This document shows, one piece after another, positions 27,128 through 34,378 of a stretch of DNA of 44,809 nt. The notes beneath the pieces are model-generated. The model worked only from the letters and a program-made list of their open reading frames with translations, made no database searches and was not told the DNA's origin. The translations under genes and the position numbers were made by a program. Source of the stretch: a virus. The stretch spans positions 1-44,809 of the IMG/VR virus record IMGVR_UViG_3300044302_000061. One strand, 5' to 3'. The first letter of the stretch is position 1; every line of letters starts with the position of its first letter.

Positions 27128-29149
27128 TTAGTCTAGGTATAAAAATCCTCTGGGGCCTTTTAAACGTCCAGAGGCTTCTTCTTCCGCAATGCGGGAAAAA
27201 GTTTCTTCGTCAGCACTTCTCATTCTCTTATAGTCGGGTCCAGCCCTTTCTCGCACTCTTGCAGCTTCTTCTCTTGCTCTTTTGGCTGCAGGAGTAGCAT
27301 CTGCTAATCGTGTAGACCCTATAATTCCTTCAAGTATTCTATCTCCAAGAGGTGTTGTGTCTCCTCTTGTTGGTATTGCAGATACTGCAGCCCCCGTCCC
27401 AAACGGTAAAATAATTCCTAGTCCTTTTTTGCCGCCCTCAATAAATCTAAGAAACCTACTTGTCCTTTCAGATACTGTCTTATCAGGAGTTGCTGTTTCA
27501 GGGCCGGTTATTTGTGGCATTGGCTTTGCACCTCTTCTTACATCATCCATGTCAGGGTCAGCACTTAACTTTCTAATGACTAAAGGTTCGTTTTCTCCAC
27601 CAGCATCCAATATATTTAAACCATCCTTGTAATACTTTTGGGTAGGTTTAACATACTCTGGCACATCAGCGTCAGATAAACGAGATGGTCCTAGCTTTTC
27701 TGATACTGCAGCATCAGCTTCCAAATAGCCTGTAAAAAACAAGTAGTCCTTAATATCCTGCATTGCGTTCATAGATACTGTAGGATCAATCTTACGAGCT
27801 TCCCTCATAATGCCTTTAAACAGGTTTGGTTTACCGCCTTCATCCAGAAGAGGGTGTGTAGGCAGTTGGGGGTTAATACTTACGGCGTTAGCCATTGCCT
27901 GTTTAAATGTATTTACATCTCTACGTGCAATAACTGCTCCTTTTGCTTTTCGCGAAGCTTCACCCCGATTTGGCTCTACAGTCTCTCCACCGGGGGGCCG
28001 TACTGGACCCTCTGCTGACACCATAGCATTGTAGTTAGCATATCTTTTACCTGTGCGTGGTGAGGTAACTTCATTGGCTATCGGCGGCCCACCAATCCTG
28101 TTTTGAATGGCTTGATTTTGACGATATTGCTTTCTAGATTCACGTAACTGGTCATCAAGAGTTTGAGTCGCAGATAGTGTCGGGTCAGGTATGGGTTCTA
28201 GACTAGGAATCTCAGAAACAATTTTTGTTACTCGTTCTCCAGATTTTCCAATAAGTATTTTATTTCTACCCGCTCTAATACTATCAAGATGCTTTTTACC
28301 TTTGTCACTTAATCTTAAACTGTACGGGCGTACTTCGTCAGGGCTGTATACCATAGTGCCGTCTGAGGCAGCGCCAATTACAACAGGTATACCTTTTCTC
28401 TTTTTAGTGTCTAGTAGTTGTCTTCCCCTTGTAGAAGCTCTATTTTGGTAATTTTTTTCAAGCCCCTTAAACTCAGTATCTAACGCTTCAAAATCAGGAT
28501 CAGCATCTTCTAACCAACCTCTTTTCCATAACTCACCTAGGTAGGCGTCTACTACTTGTGGGCTAAGTCTCTTCTTGTCATCGAACACGTCAAGAAACGA
28601 TACTTCGGGGAAAAATTCATAGGGATCGCCATAATTTCTAATTTTGTCAAAAACACTCCGTAAAACATTATTAAAAGAAGTTTTAATTGTTCCTCGTTCT
28701 TTATCTAGTTTAACCTTTGCTTTCCAATGGTCTGTTTCGTGTTTTCGCCCGGTGAATGGCTCATCTAAATATGATGTATTTATGCTTTCCGGAGATTGTT
28801 CAATCTCAGCCAACAGAAAAGTAAGACCTTCATCTGTTAGGGTTATACCCCTTGTTGCTCCAAGCCCTTTGGATGTTGGCCCTACTGAAGTTGGTTCTGG
28901 TTCAGCAACAAATTTTCCCGGTCTTTGTCCATATCTTCTTCTTGAGGGTAGATACTCTTCAAAATCAAGTTTGTCAACGTCTTCTATTCCTGCTTTAAGG
29001 GCCTCTGCTCGAAAGTCAGAAATAATATTTTGTGTCAATCCTCCACTATATACTTTTTTAAGACGTTCAATATCTTCAGGACCAAAAGAAGACCTGTTTT
29101 CATCTTTTATATTTTGAATTACTGCTTTGATAGCGTCTGCTTTTTTCAT
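27128..29149 (-). CDS. Unknown 673-aa protein between large terminase and portal
   Basis: The family is not recognised. Two segments with the same shape, LTDEGLTFLLAEIEQ (about residue 103) and LRLSDKGKKHLDSIRAG (about 278), look like winged-helix or small-helical repeats. The middle is basic and probably flexible (KYANYNAMVSAEG, EASRKAKGAVIARRD). A hydrophobic glycine/proline stretch near 575 (GLGIILPFGTGAAVSAIPT) could contact a membrane, and the C-terminus is highly charged helix. It starts two bases after the terminase stop. A packaging- or ejection-related role is only positional inference. Confidence 0.8.
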   Translation of the reverse strand: MKKADAIKAVIQNIKDENRSSFGPEDIERLKKVYSGGLTQNIISDFRAEALKAGIEDVDKLDFEEYLPSRRRYGQRPGKFVAEPEPTSVGPTSKGLGATRGITLTDEGLTFLLAEIEQSPESINTSYLDEPFTGRKHETDHWKAKVKLDKERGTIKTSFNNVLRSVFDKIRNYGDPYEFFPEVSFLDVFDDKKRLSPQVVDAYLGELWKRGWLEDADPDFEALDTEFKGLEKNYQNRASTRGRQLLDTKKRKGIPVVIGAASDGTMVYSPDEVRPYSLRLSDKGKKHLDSIRAGRNKILIGKSGERVTKIVSEIPSLEPIPDPTLSATQTLDDQLRESRKQYRQNQAIQNRIGGPPIANEVTSPRTGKRYANYNAMVSAEGPVRPPGGETVEPNRGEASRKAKGAVIARRDVNTFKQAMANAVSINPQLPTHPLLDEGGKPNLFKGIMREARKIDPTVSMNAMQDIKDYLFFTGYLEADAAVSEKLGPSRLSDADVPEYVKPTQKYYKDGLNILDAGGENEPLVIRKLSADPDMDDVRRGAKPMPQITGPETATPDKTVSERTSRFLRFIEGGKKGLGIILPFGTGAAVSAIPTRGDTTPLGDRILEGIIGSTRLADATPAAKRAREEAARVRERAGPDYKRMRSADEETFSRIAEEEASGRLKGPRGFLYLD

Positions 29150-29151
29150 TT

Positions 29152-30924
29152 TCAGTAACCAAACGTAGAGTCAAAAGGTTTTGGCTTTGCTTCTTTCATC
29201 TTGTTCATCATAGAGTTGATGGTTAGATGGCCTCTTGCACGAGTCATGCACATGTACCGCAAAGCATCGTAGGCGTGGTCGTCCGCTTTCGTATCTACAT
29301 CTTCAGGGTTTGTTTTTGACAGGGGTAGCCCTGAGAGAGTACGTATAAGCTGTGTACAGGTTGAAAGTATCTTTATTCTTGGTTCTTGTGTAAACTCATC
29401 CACCTGTAAACGCCTGTGTAGTTCCAGTTTACCTGCAATCCTGTTTCTGTCTGATGGAGTAAACCTAGCCCCACATCGAATTAGGGTTTCAGCGATTGAA
29501 GGTCCAGTGCCTGTCCTGTTCCAACAGGAGGAGTCAAGCACCGAGTAGTACATACCGGGATCGTCTCCCTCCAGATTTACAATGATATTAGCCAGAGTTT
29601 CTGCAGTCTGCCCCTTACCGTAAAACTCCCTGTAAATCCACAGAGTATCATCCCAGTCAACTGCGCCCCACAGAACACAGGAGGGGGCGGCATATCCATA
29701 ATCCGCCGCACGAAGGCGCAACCAATTATGGGGTATCTGTGTCTGTGAGGCTTCCACAACGTGAATGTTGCGGGAAAACTCTGGGAACGCCGCTCCCTCT
29801 GCGACATCCCAATCCCCTTCTAGAAGACGCCTTCGTTCGACTTCTGGGAGCGACCTCAACATGGCTTCATATTCGCCAGTTTGCGCGAGGTAGGGGTTAT
29901 CAGTCAGACGCGCCGGAATGAATTTACGAAGAAACAGCGGCTGACCTGCTTTACCGTTAGTTGCTGTTTCAGGCCACAAAAGAGCGTTACCTGTATCAAC
30001 ATCGGTAGCTGCAAAAGGTGTGTTAGGCGGTGCAGGGTCGATGTACATCTTCTTGACCCACCAGCCACCTACCCCTCCGGGGTTTCCTGTGCAGCGCATG
30101 TATGCGTTAATCTCTGAGTCCGTTGTACGAAGCCTAGAGCGCAGATACTCCCACACGTAGGGAGTCGGGTAGTGCGTTATCTCGTCAATACCAATCCAAG
30201 TAAAAGCCTGACCTTGGTAGCGCGTTACGTCCTTGTCCTTGTCGAGGTAGGAGAACCATGCCGTAGCCCCGGACGGGAACTGCCACATGGCTTTTGACTC
30301 TCTAAATATCGCGCCGGGAAAAGCTCTTGGATAGAGTTGTTTACTCTTATCGACCAGTTCTGTAAGCTCATCCAGAGTGCGACGAATAATAAGGGCGCGA
30401 TGATTGGGATTGCTACAGTAGCGAAGCAGATCAGCAAGAAGAGCATAAGACTTCCCGCCGCCAGCAGCGCCACCGTAAAAAACATCCCTTTCAGGACTCG
30501 CCAAAAAGTCAGTCTGTGGCCCCGAGTTTGGCTTGAAGATAACCTCTGCTTCATCCTCTACTAACTCCCTTACGGGTTTTGGTACATTCTGTAGTGTGGT
30601 ATCTTCAATAACTTTAGCACCGTTCTTGTTGAACAAAGCCTGTTCAACCTTCTTGATGCTGTCTTTCTTTTCCTTGGCCCGAGATGCTTTTTTCTGCGCC
30701 TTCTTCTTAGCCTTGTCCGCATTACGGACTGCGGCGGCGGATGCTCTTCGCGCTCTCTCTTTTGCAGAGATGCGGTAGTTACCCTTCTCGCCCTCGGCTA
30801 ACTTGGGACGGCCCCGCTTACGCTTGACAGGCTCTTCTCTCGCGTCAGCCTTATCCACCAAAGGCGGGTGGCTTTCTTCGGATATTCTTTCTATGCCTTC
30901 GCTCTGGTGATCTAAATCGTCCAA
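29152..30924 (-). CDS. terL: Terminase large subunit (packaging ATPase/nuclease), 590 aa
   Basis: The first 90 residues are very basic (KRKRGRPKLAEG, KAKKKAQKKASRAKEKK) and may bind DNA. The ATPase domain shows a Walker A GGAAGGGKS (151-159), Walker B WIGIDE (about 243-248) and motif III CTGNP (278-282). The RNase H-like nuclease carries D408 (RAADYGY), D464 (YSVLDSS) and D548/D549 (KADDHAYDAL). The enzyme drives DNA into the procapsid through the portal and cuts concatemers. The start is TTG at 30924 with AAAGG upstream, because an in-frame stop lies shortly before and no ATG is available. Confidence 0.95.
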   Translation of the reverse strand: MDDLDHQSEGIERISEESHPPLVDKADAREEPVKRKRGRPKLAEGEKGNYRISAKERARRASAAAVRNADKAKKKAQKKASRAKEKKDSIKKVEQALFNKNGAKVIEDTTLQNVPKPVRELVEDEAEVIFKPNSGPQTDFLASPERDVFYGGAAGGGKSYALLADLLRYCSNPNHRALIIRRTLDELTELVDKSKQLYPRAFPGAIFRESKAMWQFPSGATAWFSYLDKDKDVTRYQGQAFTWIGIDEITHYPTPYVWEYLRSRLRTTDSEINAYMRCTGNPGGVGGWWVKKMYIDPAPPNTPFAATDVDTGNALLWPETATNGKAGQPLFLRKFIPARLTDNPYLAQTGEYEAMLRSLPEVERRRLLEGDWDVAEGAAFPEFSRNIHVVEASQTQIPHNWLRLRAADYGYAAPSCVLWGAVDWDDTLWIYREFYGKGQTAETLANIIVNLEGDDPGMYYSVLDSSCWNRTGTGPSIAETLIRCGARFTPSDRNRIAGKLELHRRLQVDEFTQEPRIKILSTCTQLIRTLSGLPLSKTNPEDVDTKADDHAYDALRYMCMTRARGHLTINSMMNKMKEAKPKPFDSTFGY

Positions 30925-30988
30925 GTGTTTTACCTTTATGAAATACTACCTTGGTATTTCCTGCTGTCTTTCTCTTTTTTACTGCCAT
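30851..30988 (-). CDS. Tiny basic protein overlapping the terL start, 45 aa
   Basis: The frame begins at an ATG that overlaps the stop of the 195-aa gene by one base (TAATG), exactly as at many other junctions here, and runs 74 bases into terL in another frame. The peptide (MAVKKRKTAGNTKVVFHKGK ... RRKPPAFGG) is extremely Lys/Arg-rich. No separate ribosome-binding site is seen. Reality rests on the coupling pattern; its translation could carry ribosomes to the TTG start of terL. Confidence 0.45.
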   Translation of the reverse strand: MAVKKRKTAGNTKVVFHKGKTLGRFRSPERRHRKNIRRKPPAFGG

Positions 30989-31575
30989 TATTTTAGTTTC
31001 GGTTTACGAATCCCACCGCCCTTTGAGTATTTTTTAACTTTGCCGCCTTTTGCAAATCGCCCTGTAACTCTAGCGCCCACCTCATACCCTTTACTTTCTG
31101 GGTCATAGCGACCACTAATACCTGCAGTCCCTTTAAATCCGCCTAGCTCGACAGGCTTTTCATACCTCGCTCCTACAGCGGGCAGTCTTCCCTCCGCTAC
31201 ATCTCCAAACCCCAAACCCTTGTAGTCAATGTTTATATTTAATCCCTGTGGTAGTTGTTTATTAAGAACTTTCTCGCCTTGTCGTGTAATCGCTTCAAGT
31301 GCATCTCTGGATGCTTTATCCTTTAATGCTTCTGGCGTATAGTTCTCCGGGTTAAGAAAAACATCTGCAGCTACATAAGCAGCGCCCATAGCGCCTTTTG
31401 CTACTTGCCTTTTGGTTATCTCTTTTTGTATATCAGGATTGGTAATACCAATATCTCGCGAACGAGCGGTAAAAGCTGTTTCTCCTAGCTTGTCAGATTG
31501 ATCAAGCTGATACTTGAGTCCGTCTCTGATTGCACGGACGGCTTCTCTTACTTGTTGTTTTTGTCTATCAGCCAT
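30988..31575 (-). CDS. Small protein with C-terminal GGGIRKPKLK tag, 195 aa
   Basis: Helical, charged N-terminal and central regions (residues 1-110) are followed by a short beta-hairpin-like repeat (GTAGISGRYDPESKGYEVGARVTGRF) that resembles an outer-membrane barrel strand pair, then a basic tail KKYSKGGGIRKPKLK. The same kind of tail occurs in three neighbouring genes. The product is unknown. It overlaps the 62-aa gene by eight bases. Confidence 0.75.
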   Translation of the reverse strand: MADRQKQQVREAVRAIRDGLKYQLDQSDKLGETAFTARSRDIGITNPDIQKEITKRQVAKGAMGAAYVAADVFLNPENYTPEALKDKASRDALEAITRQGEKVLNKQLPQGLNINIDYKGLGFGDVAEGRLPAVGARYEKPVELGGFKGTAGISGRYDPESKGYEVGARVTGRFAKGGKVKKYSKGGGIRKPKLK

Positions 31576-31756
31576 TTTGCGCTCTGTGATTTTCCAAGAT
31601 TAGCCCACGGTCTATTGCATATGCCTTTACAATAAAGTCCTCTACGAGCTTTACCTCTACAGTTTTATAAAACTTACCCTTGCCACGGATGTAGCAGGGG
31701 TAGCTAAGGGGTTTTCTGGTTCGTGAAAGTTTAACTTCTACGAAGATTTTACTCAT
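31568..31756 (-). CDS. Small hypothetical protein, 62 aa
   Basis: A basic mixed alpha/beta peptide (MSKIFVEVKLSRTRKPLSY ... ENHRAQNG) overlaps both neighbours by eight bases, with its ATG inside the end of the small terminase gene. I see no family. The interlocked arrangement makes non-coding status unlikely. Confidence 0.7.
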   Translation of the reverse strand: MSKIFVEVKLSRTRKPLSYPCYIRGKGKFYKTVEVKLVEDFIVKAYAIDRGLILENHRAQNG

Positions 31757-32177
31757 GGTCTATGATAACAGGGTCCACTTGCCCCGACTTTGCGGGGAGA
31801 AGAACCACTCCGTGTATAGCAGTAACATTATGTTCAACCTTATCATGTTTGCCCACTCCTACCCGATTGAGGATAGACTCCGCTGCCTTTATACGCTGTT
31901 CAGCGCGTGGGGTTGTTCCGTCATCGTCCAGTGCATTTACCAGACCCGCTGCTGCTTTTACAGAGTTAGCGGCTAACATGTTCTTTGCTCTCTGTACGAT
32001 TTCATCGGCTAGAGAGTTCATAACTGCTTTACCCGTGGTTTCGCAGTAACCGGCTACACGCAGTGCTGCAGCGTTGTTACCACCATTATCCATGAGTGCA
32101 TCAAGATACGCAAGCTGTTTTTCCGTTAGCTGGCGCTTTTTTTTCTTCTGTGCGGGTAGGAGTCCTTCCTGTGCCAT
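31749..32177 (-). CDS. terS: Terminase small subunit, 142 aa
   Basis: A basic start (QKKKKRQLTEKQLAYLDALMDNGG) leads into a helix-turn-helix-like DNA-binding segment (NAAALRVAGYCETTGKAVMNSLADE). A helical oligomerisation region (VQRAKNMLAANSVKAAAGLVNAL) and the segment RAEQRIKAAESILNRVGVGK, typical of Terminase_2/P27-type small subunits, follow. The protein would recognise the packaging site and regulate TerL. It lies a little over 0.8 kb upstream of terL with small genes between, and starts by TGATG overlap. Confidence 0.8.
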   Translation of the reverse strand: MAQEGLLPAQKKKKRQLTEKQLAYLDALMDNGGNNAAALRVAGYCETTGKAVMNSLADEIVQRAKNMLAANSVKAAAGLVNALDDDGTTPRAEQRIKAAESILNRVGVGKHDKVEHNVTAIHGVVLLPAKSGQVDPVIIDHE

Positions 32178-32578
32178 CAGTAACGTACTTTACGCACTCC
32201 ACCGCCATGAGCGTATTGCTTGGCTAACTTAGGGCTAATCTTTTTTTGTACCTTTTCAGGAAGCTTAGAAAAGCCCTTCATCTTATTCGGAACCTTACCG
32301 CCACCCTTCATGCCCGTAACCCTGTTACGGTTCATTTCCATGAGGCTTTGCTGTGGGTTTTGCTGCATGGTGCCAGCACCCATGATCTTATCTTTATCGG
32401 GGGTGCCCGTTTGTACCATTCCGCCATAATTCATCTTAGCCGTCTTTGCAGCTTCCTTGAAGTTCTTGGCAGTAGGCGCACCTTTAGCCCCTACCTTACG
32501 CATCTTCTCCCCAGAGCCAGCGGCTATGCGTTTGCGCTTTGCGTGAATGTTATCGTATAGTCCTCTTTTTTTAGCCAT
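32177..32578 (-). CDS. Small basic protein with C-terminal GGGVRKVRY tag, 133 aa
   Basis: The start is set at 32578 (MAKKRGLYDNIHAKRKRIAA), which overlaps the upstream stop by one base; an ATG four codons earlier is less likely. The N-terminal 45 residues resemble a short Lys/Arg-rich family common in marine phages (NIHAKRKRI, GSGEKMRKVGAKGAPTAKNF). The C-terminus ends AKQYAHGGGVRKVRY, related to tails in neighbouring genes. A nucleic-acid-binding or virion role is inferred from charge only. Confidence 0.75.
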   Translation of the reverse strand: MAKKRGLYDNIHAKRKRIAAGSGEKMRKVGAKGAPTAKNFKEAAKTAKMNYGGMVQTGTPDKDKIMGAGTMQQNPQQSLMEMNRNRVTGMKGGGKVPNKMKGFSKLPEKVQKKISPKLAKQYAHGGGVRKVRY

Positions 32579-32976
32579 TAGCACTTCCACCTTTTTCTTG
32601 CTTGTCTGATACGGCTATTGGGATTAGCCGCTGCCTTAGGAAACTTCTTCATCTGTCCTGCAGAACGGGCGCAGTATGACTTACGCCTCTTTGCAGCTTT
32701 ACTCCCCGCCTTTACCTTGCCGGTCACTGCACCTTTTAGCTTGGAACCGGGGTTAGCCGCACGATAAGCCTTGATACCCTTCTCGGTCATTCCAGCGCCC
32801 TGTTTAGTCGGTCGCTTCATTCCTGAACCCTTGGGCATCCTAGGCTTACGGACGCCACCGCCCTTTGCATACTCCTTACGGCTAATCGCTGCTACCTTCC
32901 TTGATTGCCGCTTGTGCATCTGCGAGGCTTTGTTTAGCTCCTTGGAGATTTGCTGGAGTTGTTCTTTGGCTGGCAT
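32578..32976 (-). CDS. Basic DUF6321-like protein, 132 aa
   Basis: Residues 34-50 hold the shared motif AKGGGVRKPRMPKGSG. From about 60 to the end the sequence follows a pattern widespread in T7-like marine phages (GAGMTEKGIKAYRAANPGSK, then SKAAKRRKSYCARSAGQM and RIRQARKRWKC), matching what I recall as DUF6321. Two cysteines are conserved in that pattern. Function is unknown in the family as far as I know; the extreme basic charge suggests DNA contact. One-base TAATG overlaps join it to both neighbours. Confidence 0.75.
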   Translation of the reverse strand: MPAKEQLQQISKELNKASQMHKRQSRKVAAISRKEYAKGGGVRKPRMPKGSGMKRPTKQGAGMTEKGIKAYRAANPGSKLKGAVTGKVKAGSKAAKRRKSYCARSAGQMKKFPKAAANPNSRIRQARKRWKC

Positions 32977-33377
32977 TACTTCTTCCGGGGCTTTTTGGCG
33001 GGGGCGGTTTTGGTACGAGACATCTGATACCGTTTTTGAAACCGTTTTACTTCACGTTGCTTCCTCGCACGGGGGTTGTTCTTATCCCAAAATTCTTTAT
33101 CTTTAATAGCCTCGCCTAAATCTAGAAGGTCGTCTTTAGCTTCAGCACCTCCCGGTTGTAAATGACGGCGTGTGTTGCGAATCACCCCCATTTCTTCTTG
33201 AAGCTTTCTTTCCGCTGCTAAATCTTTTCTAAACTTCTTCCACCCTGCGCTATCCTTAGCCATTTGCTTTTTGAGAGCAACTTCTTCAGGGTCTATTTTT
33301 GGTTTGGGGTTATCGCGACGTTTTTCTGCAGGAGTGCTTGTAATACCGGCAATTGTTTTTTTTCTTCTACTAGCCAT
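32976..33377 (-). CDS. Small basic helical protein, 133 aa
   Basis: A very Lys/Arg-rich, mostly helical protein (MASRRKKTIAGITSTPAEKR ... KTAPAKKPRKK) lies between two genes that carry the GGG-RKPR tag. It ends in KKPRKK but lacks the glycine run. No family is recognised. TAATG overlaps on both sides tie it to the cluster. Confidence 0.7.
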   Translation of the reverse strand: MASRRKKTIAGITSTPAEKRRDNPKPKIDPEEVALKKQMAKDSAGWKKFRKDLAAERKLQEEMGVIRNTRRHLQPGGAEAKDDLLDLGEAIKDKEFWDKNNPRARKQREVKRFQKRYQMSRTKTAPAKKPRKK

Positions 33378-33760
33378 TATTTCATCCTCGGTTTGCGAAT
33401 GGAACCGCCCGTTCTACGGTTCATGGCGTAAACTTTACCACCACCGGCTTTCTTTTTCCTTTTTCTCATTTTCCTTATCTGCCCCTGCCGCAACTCTCCT
33501 ATTTGTGATAAGGGAGTTTTTGCTTCAGGTAAACCCATCGCCTGTTCAACAGAATCTAATCTTTCTAGCAAATTGTCTCTAGCATAGTAAGCAGATTTAT
33601 CAGCGCCTTTTCCAATAATTTTACCTAGCTTTGTAATTTCATTAAGAAGAAGCTTTTTCTTAGCAGGGTAGTAGCCCCCTTTTCCAGTTTTAGATTTAAA
33701 ATCTTTTAAAGAAAGCTTATCATTTGCTTTGTTAAAACTCTCTAAAAATTTATTAGCCAT
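33377..33760 (-). CDS. Small basic protein with C-terminal GGSIRKPRMK tag, 127 aa
   Basis: The start is taken at 33760 (MANKFLESFNKANDKLSLKD), overlapping the upstream stop by one base. The N-terminal half is basic and helical; the C-terminal half has KMRKRKKKAGGGKVYAMNRR and ends RTGGSIRKPRMK. The tail is the same type as in the 195-aa, 133-aa and 132-aa neighbours. The family is unknown. Confidence 0.7.
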   Translation of the reverse strand: MANKFLESFNKANDKLSLKDFKSKTGKGGYYPAKKKLLLNEITKLGKIIGKGADKSAYYARDNLLERLDSVEQAMGLPEAKTPLSQIGELRQGQIRKMRKRKKKAGGGKVYAMNRRTGGSIRKPRMK

Positions 33761-33957
33761 TATTCCATCTCCACCGTTGGTTCTCCCCACTTATCACTCT
33801 TGTACATGTTCTTGCACTTGCATTTGCCACAGGAACATGAATCACAACCACCAGAGCCGCAATGACACGACTGATCGTCGCAGGTGCAGTCCACACAGTT
33901 GTTGTCCGTGTTATTCAACATGATATACGCCCCGTAAGGCCCTTGATATGGAGACAT
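33760..33957 (-). CDS. Cysteine-rich metallothionein-like peptide, 65 aa
   Basis: Ten cysteines occur within residues 21-48 in CxxCxC, CxC and CxxCxCxxCxC spacings (CVDCTC ... CHCGSGGCDSCSC ... CKC), with no aromatic residue between them. That is the hallmark of metallothionein-type Zn/Cu/Cd-binding peptides. A His within CHC could also bind metal. It is the first gene after the strong leftward promoter. The ATG at 33957 has no clear ribosome-binding site; a second in-frame ATG at 33921 follows a GGGG. Metal binding is inferred from cysteine spacing only. Confidence 0.65.
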   Translation of the reverse strand: MSPYQGPYGAYIMLNNTDNNCVDCTCDDQSCHCGSGGCDSCSCGKCKCKNMYKSDKWGEPTVEME

Positions 33958-33999
33958 TGTTATGTTTTATGAAAATGCAGCCAGAGCAGTCTTATCTCA

Positions 34000-34042
34000 A
34001 CACTCTCCATTTGTAAAAACATATATATTGTTGATGGAGTGT
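34000..34042 (-). other. Leader hairpin of the late leftward transcript
   Basis: ACACTC-T-CCAT at 34000-34010 and ATGGAGTGT at 34034-34042 form a 9-bp stem with one bulged base and a loop of about 23 bases. It lies in the presumed 5' leader between the leftward promoter and the cysteine-rich gene. It may stabilise or regulate the message; no T run follows, so it is not an obvious terminator. Confidence 0.5.
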
Positions 34043-34069
34043 AGACAGACTAATAGCTGCTAACTATAT

Positions 34070-34097
34070 ATTATAGCGAATATATCAAGGTTGTCAA
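34070..34097 (-). promoter_or_regulatory. Perfect-consensus sigma70 promoter, leftward (virion operon)
   Basis: The minus strand reads TTGACA (34092-34097), 16 bases, TATAAT (34070-34075), both boxes identical to consensus. The start site is expected near 34063, about 105 bases before the first structural-operon gene. It is back-to-back with the rightward promoter at 34128. Confidence 0.8.
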
Positions 34098-34127
34098 GAA
34101 AAAAATTACATTTAGTGCATTTTTTAC

Positions 34128-34155
34128 TTGACAGATTTGAAATGAGGTGTATAAT
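34128..34155 (+). promoter_or_regulatory. Perfect-consensus sigma70 promoter, rightward
   Basis: The plus strand reads TTGACA (34128-34133), 16 bases, TATAAT (34150-34155). The start site, near 34162, lies within a 14-bp palindrome. Only a 40-aa ORF and noncoding DNA lie downstream before convergent leftward genes, so its product may be a small protein or an RNA. Confidence 0.75.
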
Positions 34156-34169
34156 AAGAGTTAACTCTT
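34156..34169. promoter_or_regulatory. Palindromic operator-like site at the rightward start site
   Basis: AAGAGTTAACTCTT is a perfect 14-bp palindrome immediately after the -10 box and over the expected start site. That is where a dimeric repressor would block transcription. No repressor gene is identified for it. Confidence 0.5.
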
Positions 34170-34178
34170 CTCCCCACC

Positions 34179-34210
34179 GCTAATATATACCCCTACCCCT
34201 TAATATTAGC
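34179..34210. repeat. Inverted repeat in the rightward leader
   Basis: GCTAATAT (34179-34186) and ATATTAGC (34203-34210) flank a 16-base C-rich loop (ATACCCCTACCCCTTA). It can form a hairpin in the rightward transcript or bind a dimeric protein. Confidence 0.55.
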
Positions 34211-34214
34211 CCAC

Positions 34215-34256
34215 ATTGTAATATAATTACCCAAAATTGTAATATAATTACCCAAA
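34215..34256. repeat. Perfect tandem 21-bp repeat, two copies
   Basis: The units at 34215-34235 and 34236-34256 are identical, each with the AT-rich core ATTGTAATATAATTA followed by CCCAAA. The last A of the second copy is the first base of a small ORF. Iterated AT-rich repeats of this kind can be protein-binding iterons at control or origin regions. Confidence 0.75.
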
Positions 34257-34378
34257 TGACCAGCAAATCTAAAAAAATTCCAAAAAAACGCAATCCTTAT
34301 TACAAGGAATTAGCCCTGTTAGGCCATAAGGTATTGAAAAATAAGAAGATTTATTCTAGAAAAGGTAAAAAACAGTAA
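34256..34378 (+). CDS. Tiny basic protein, 40 aa, rightward
   Basis: A 40-codon ORF follows the perfect rightward promoter and the tandem repeats. The peptide (MTSKSKKIPKKRNPYYKELA ... SRKGKKQ) is very Lys-rich, with a KKRNPYYK motif like many small phage peptides. No ribosome-binding site precedes the ATG, so translation is uncertain. It is the only rightward gene between the two leftward blocks. Confidence 0.45.
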   Translation: MTSKSKKIPKKRNPYYKELALLGHKVLKNKKIYSRKGKKQ

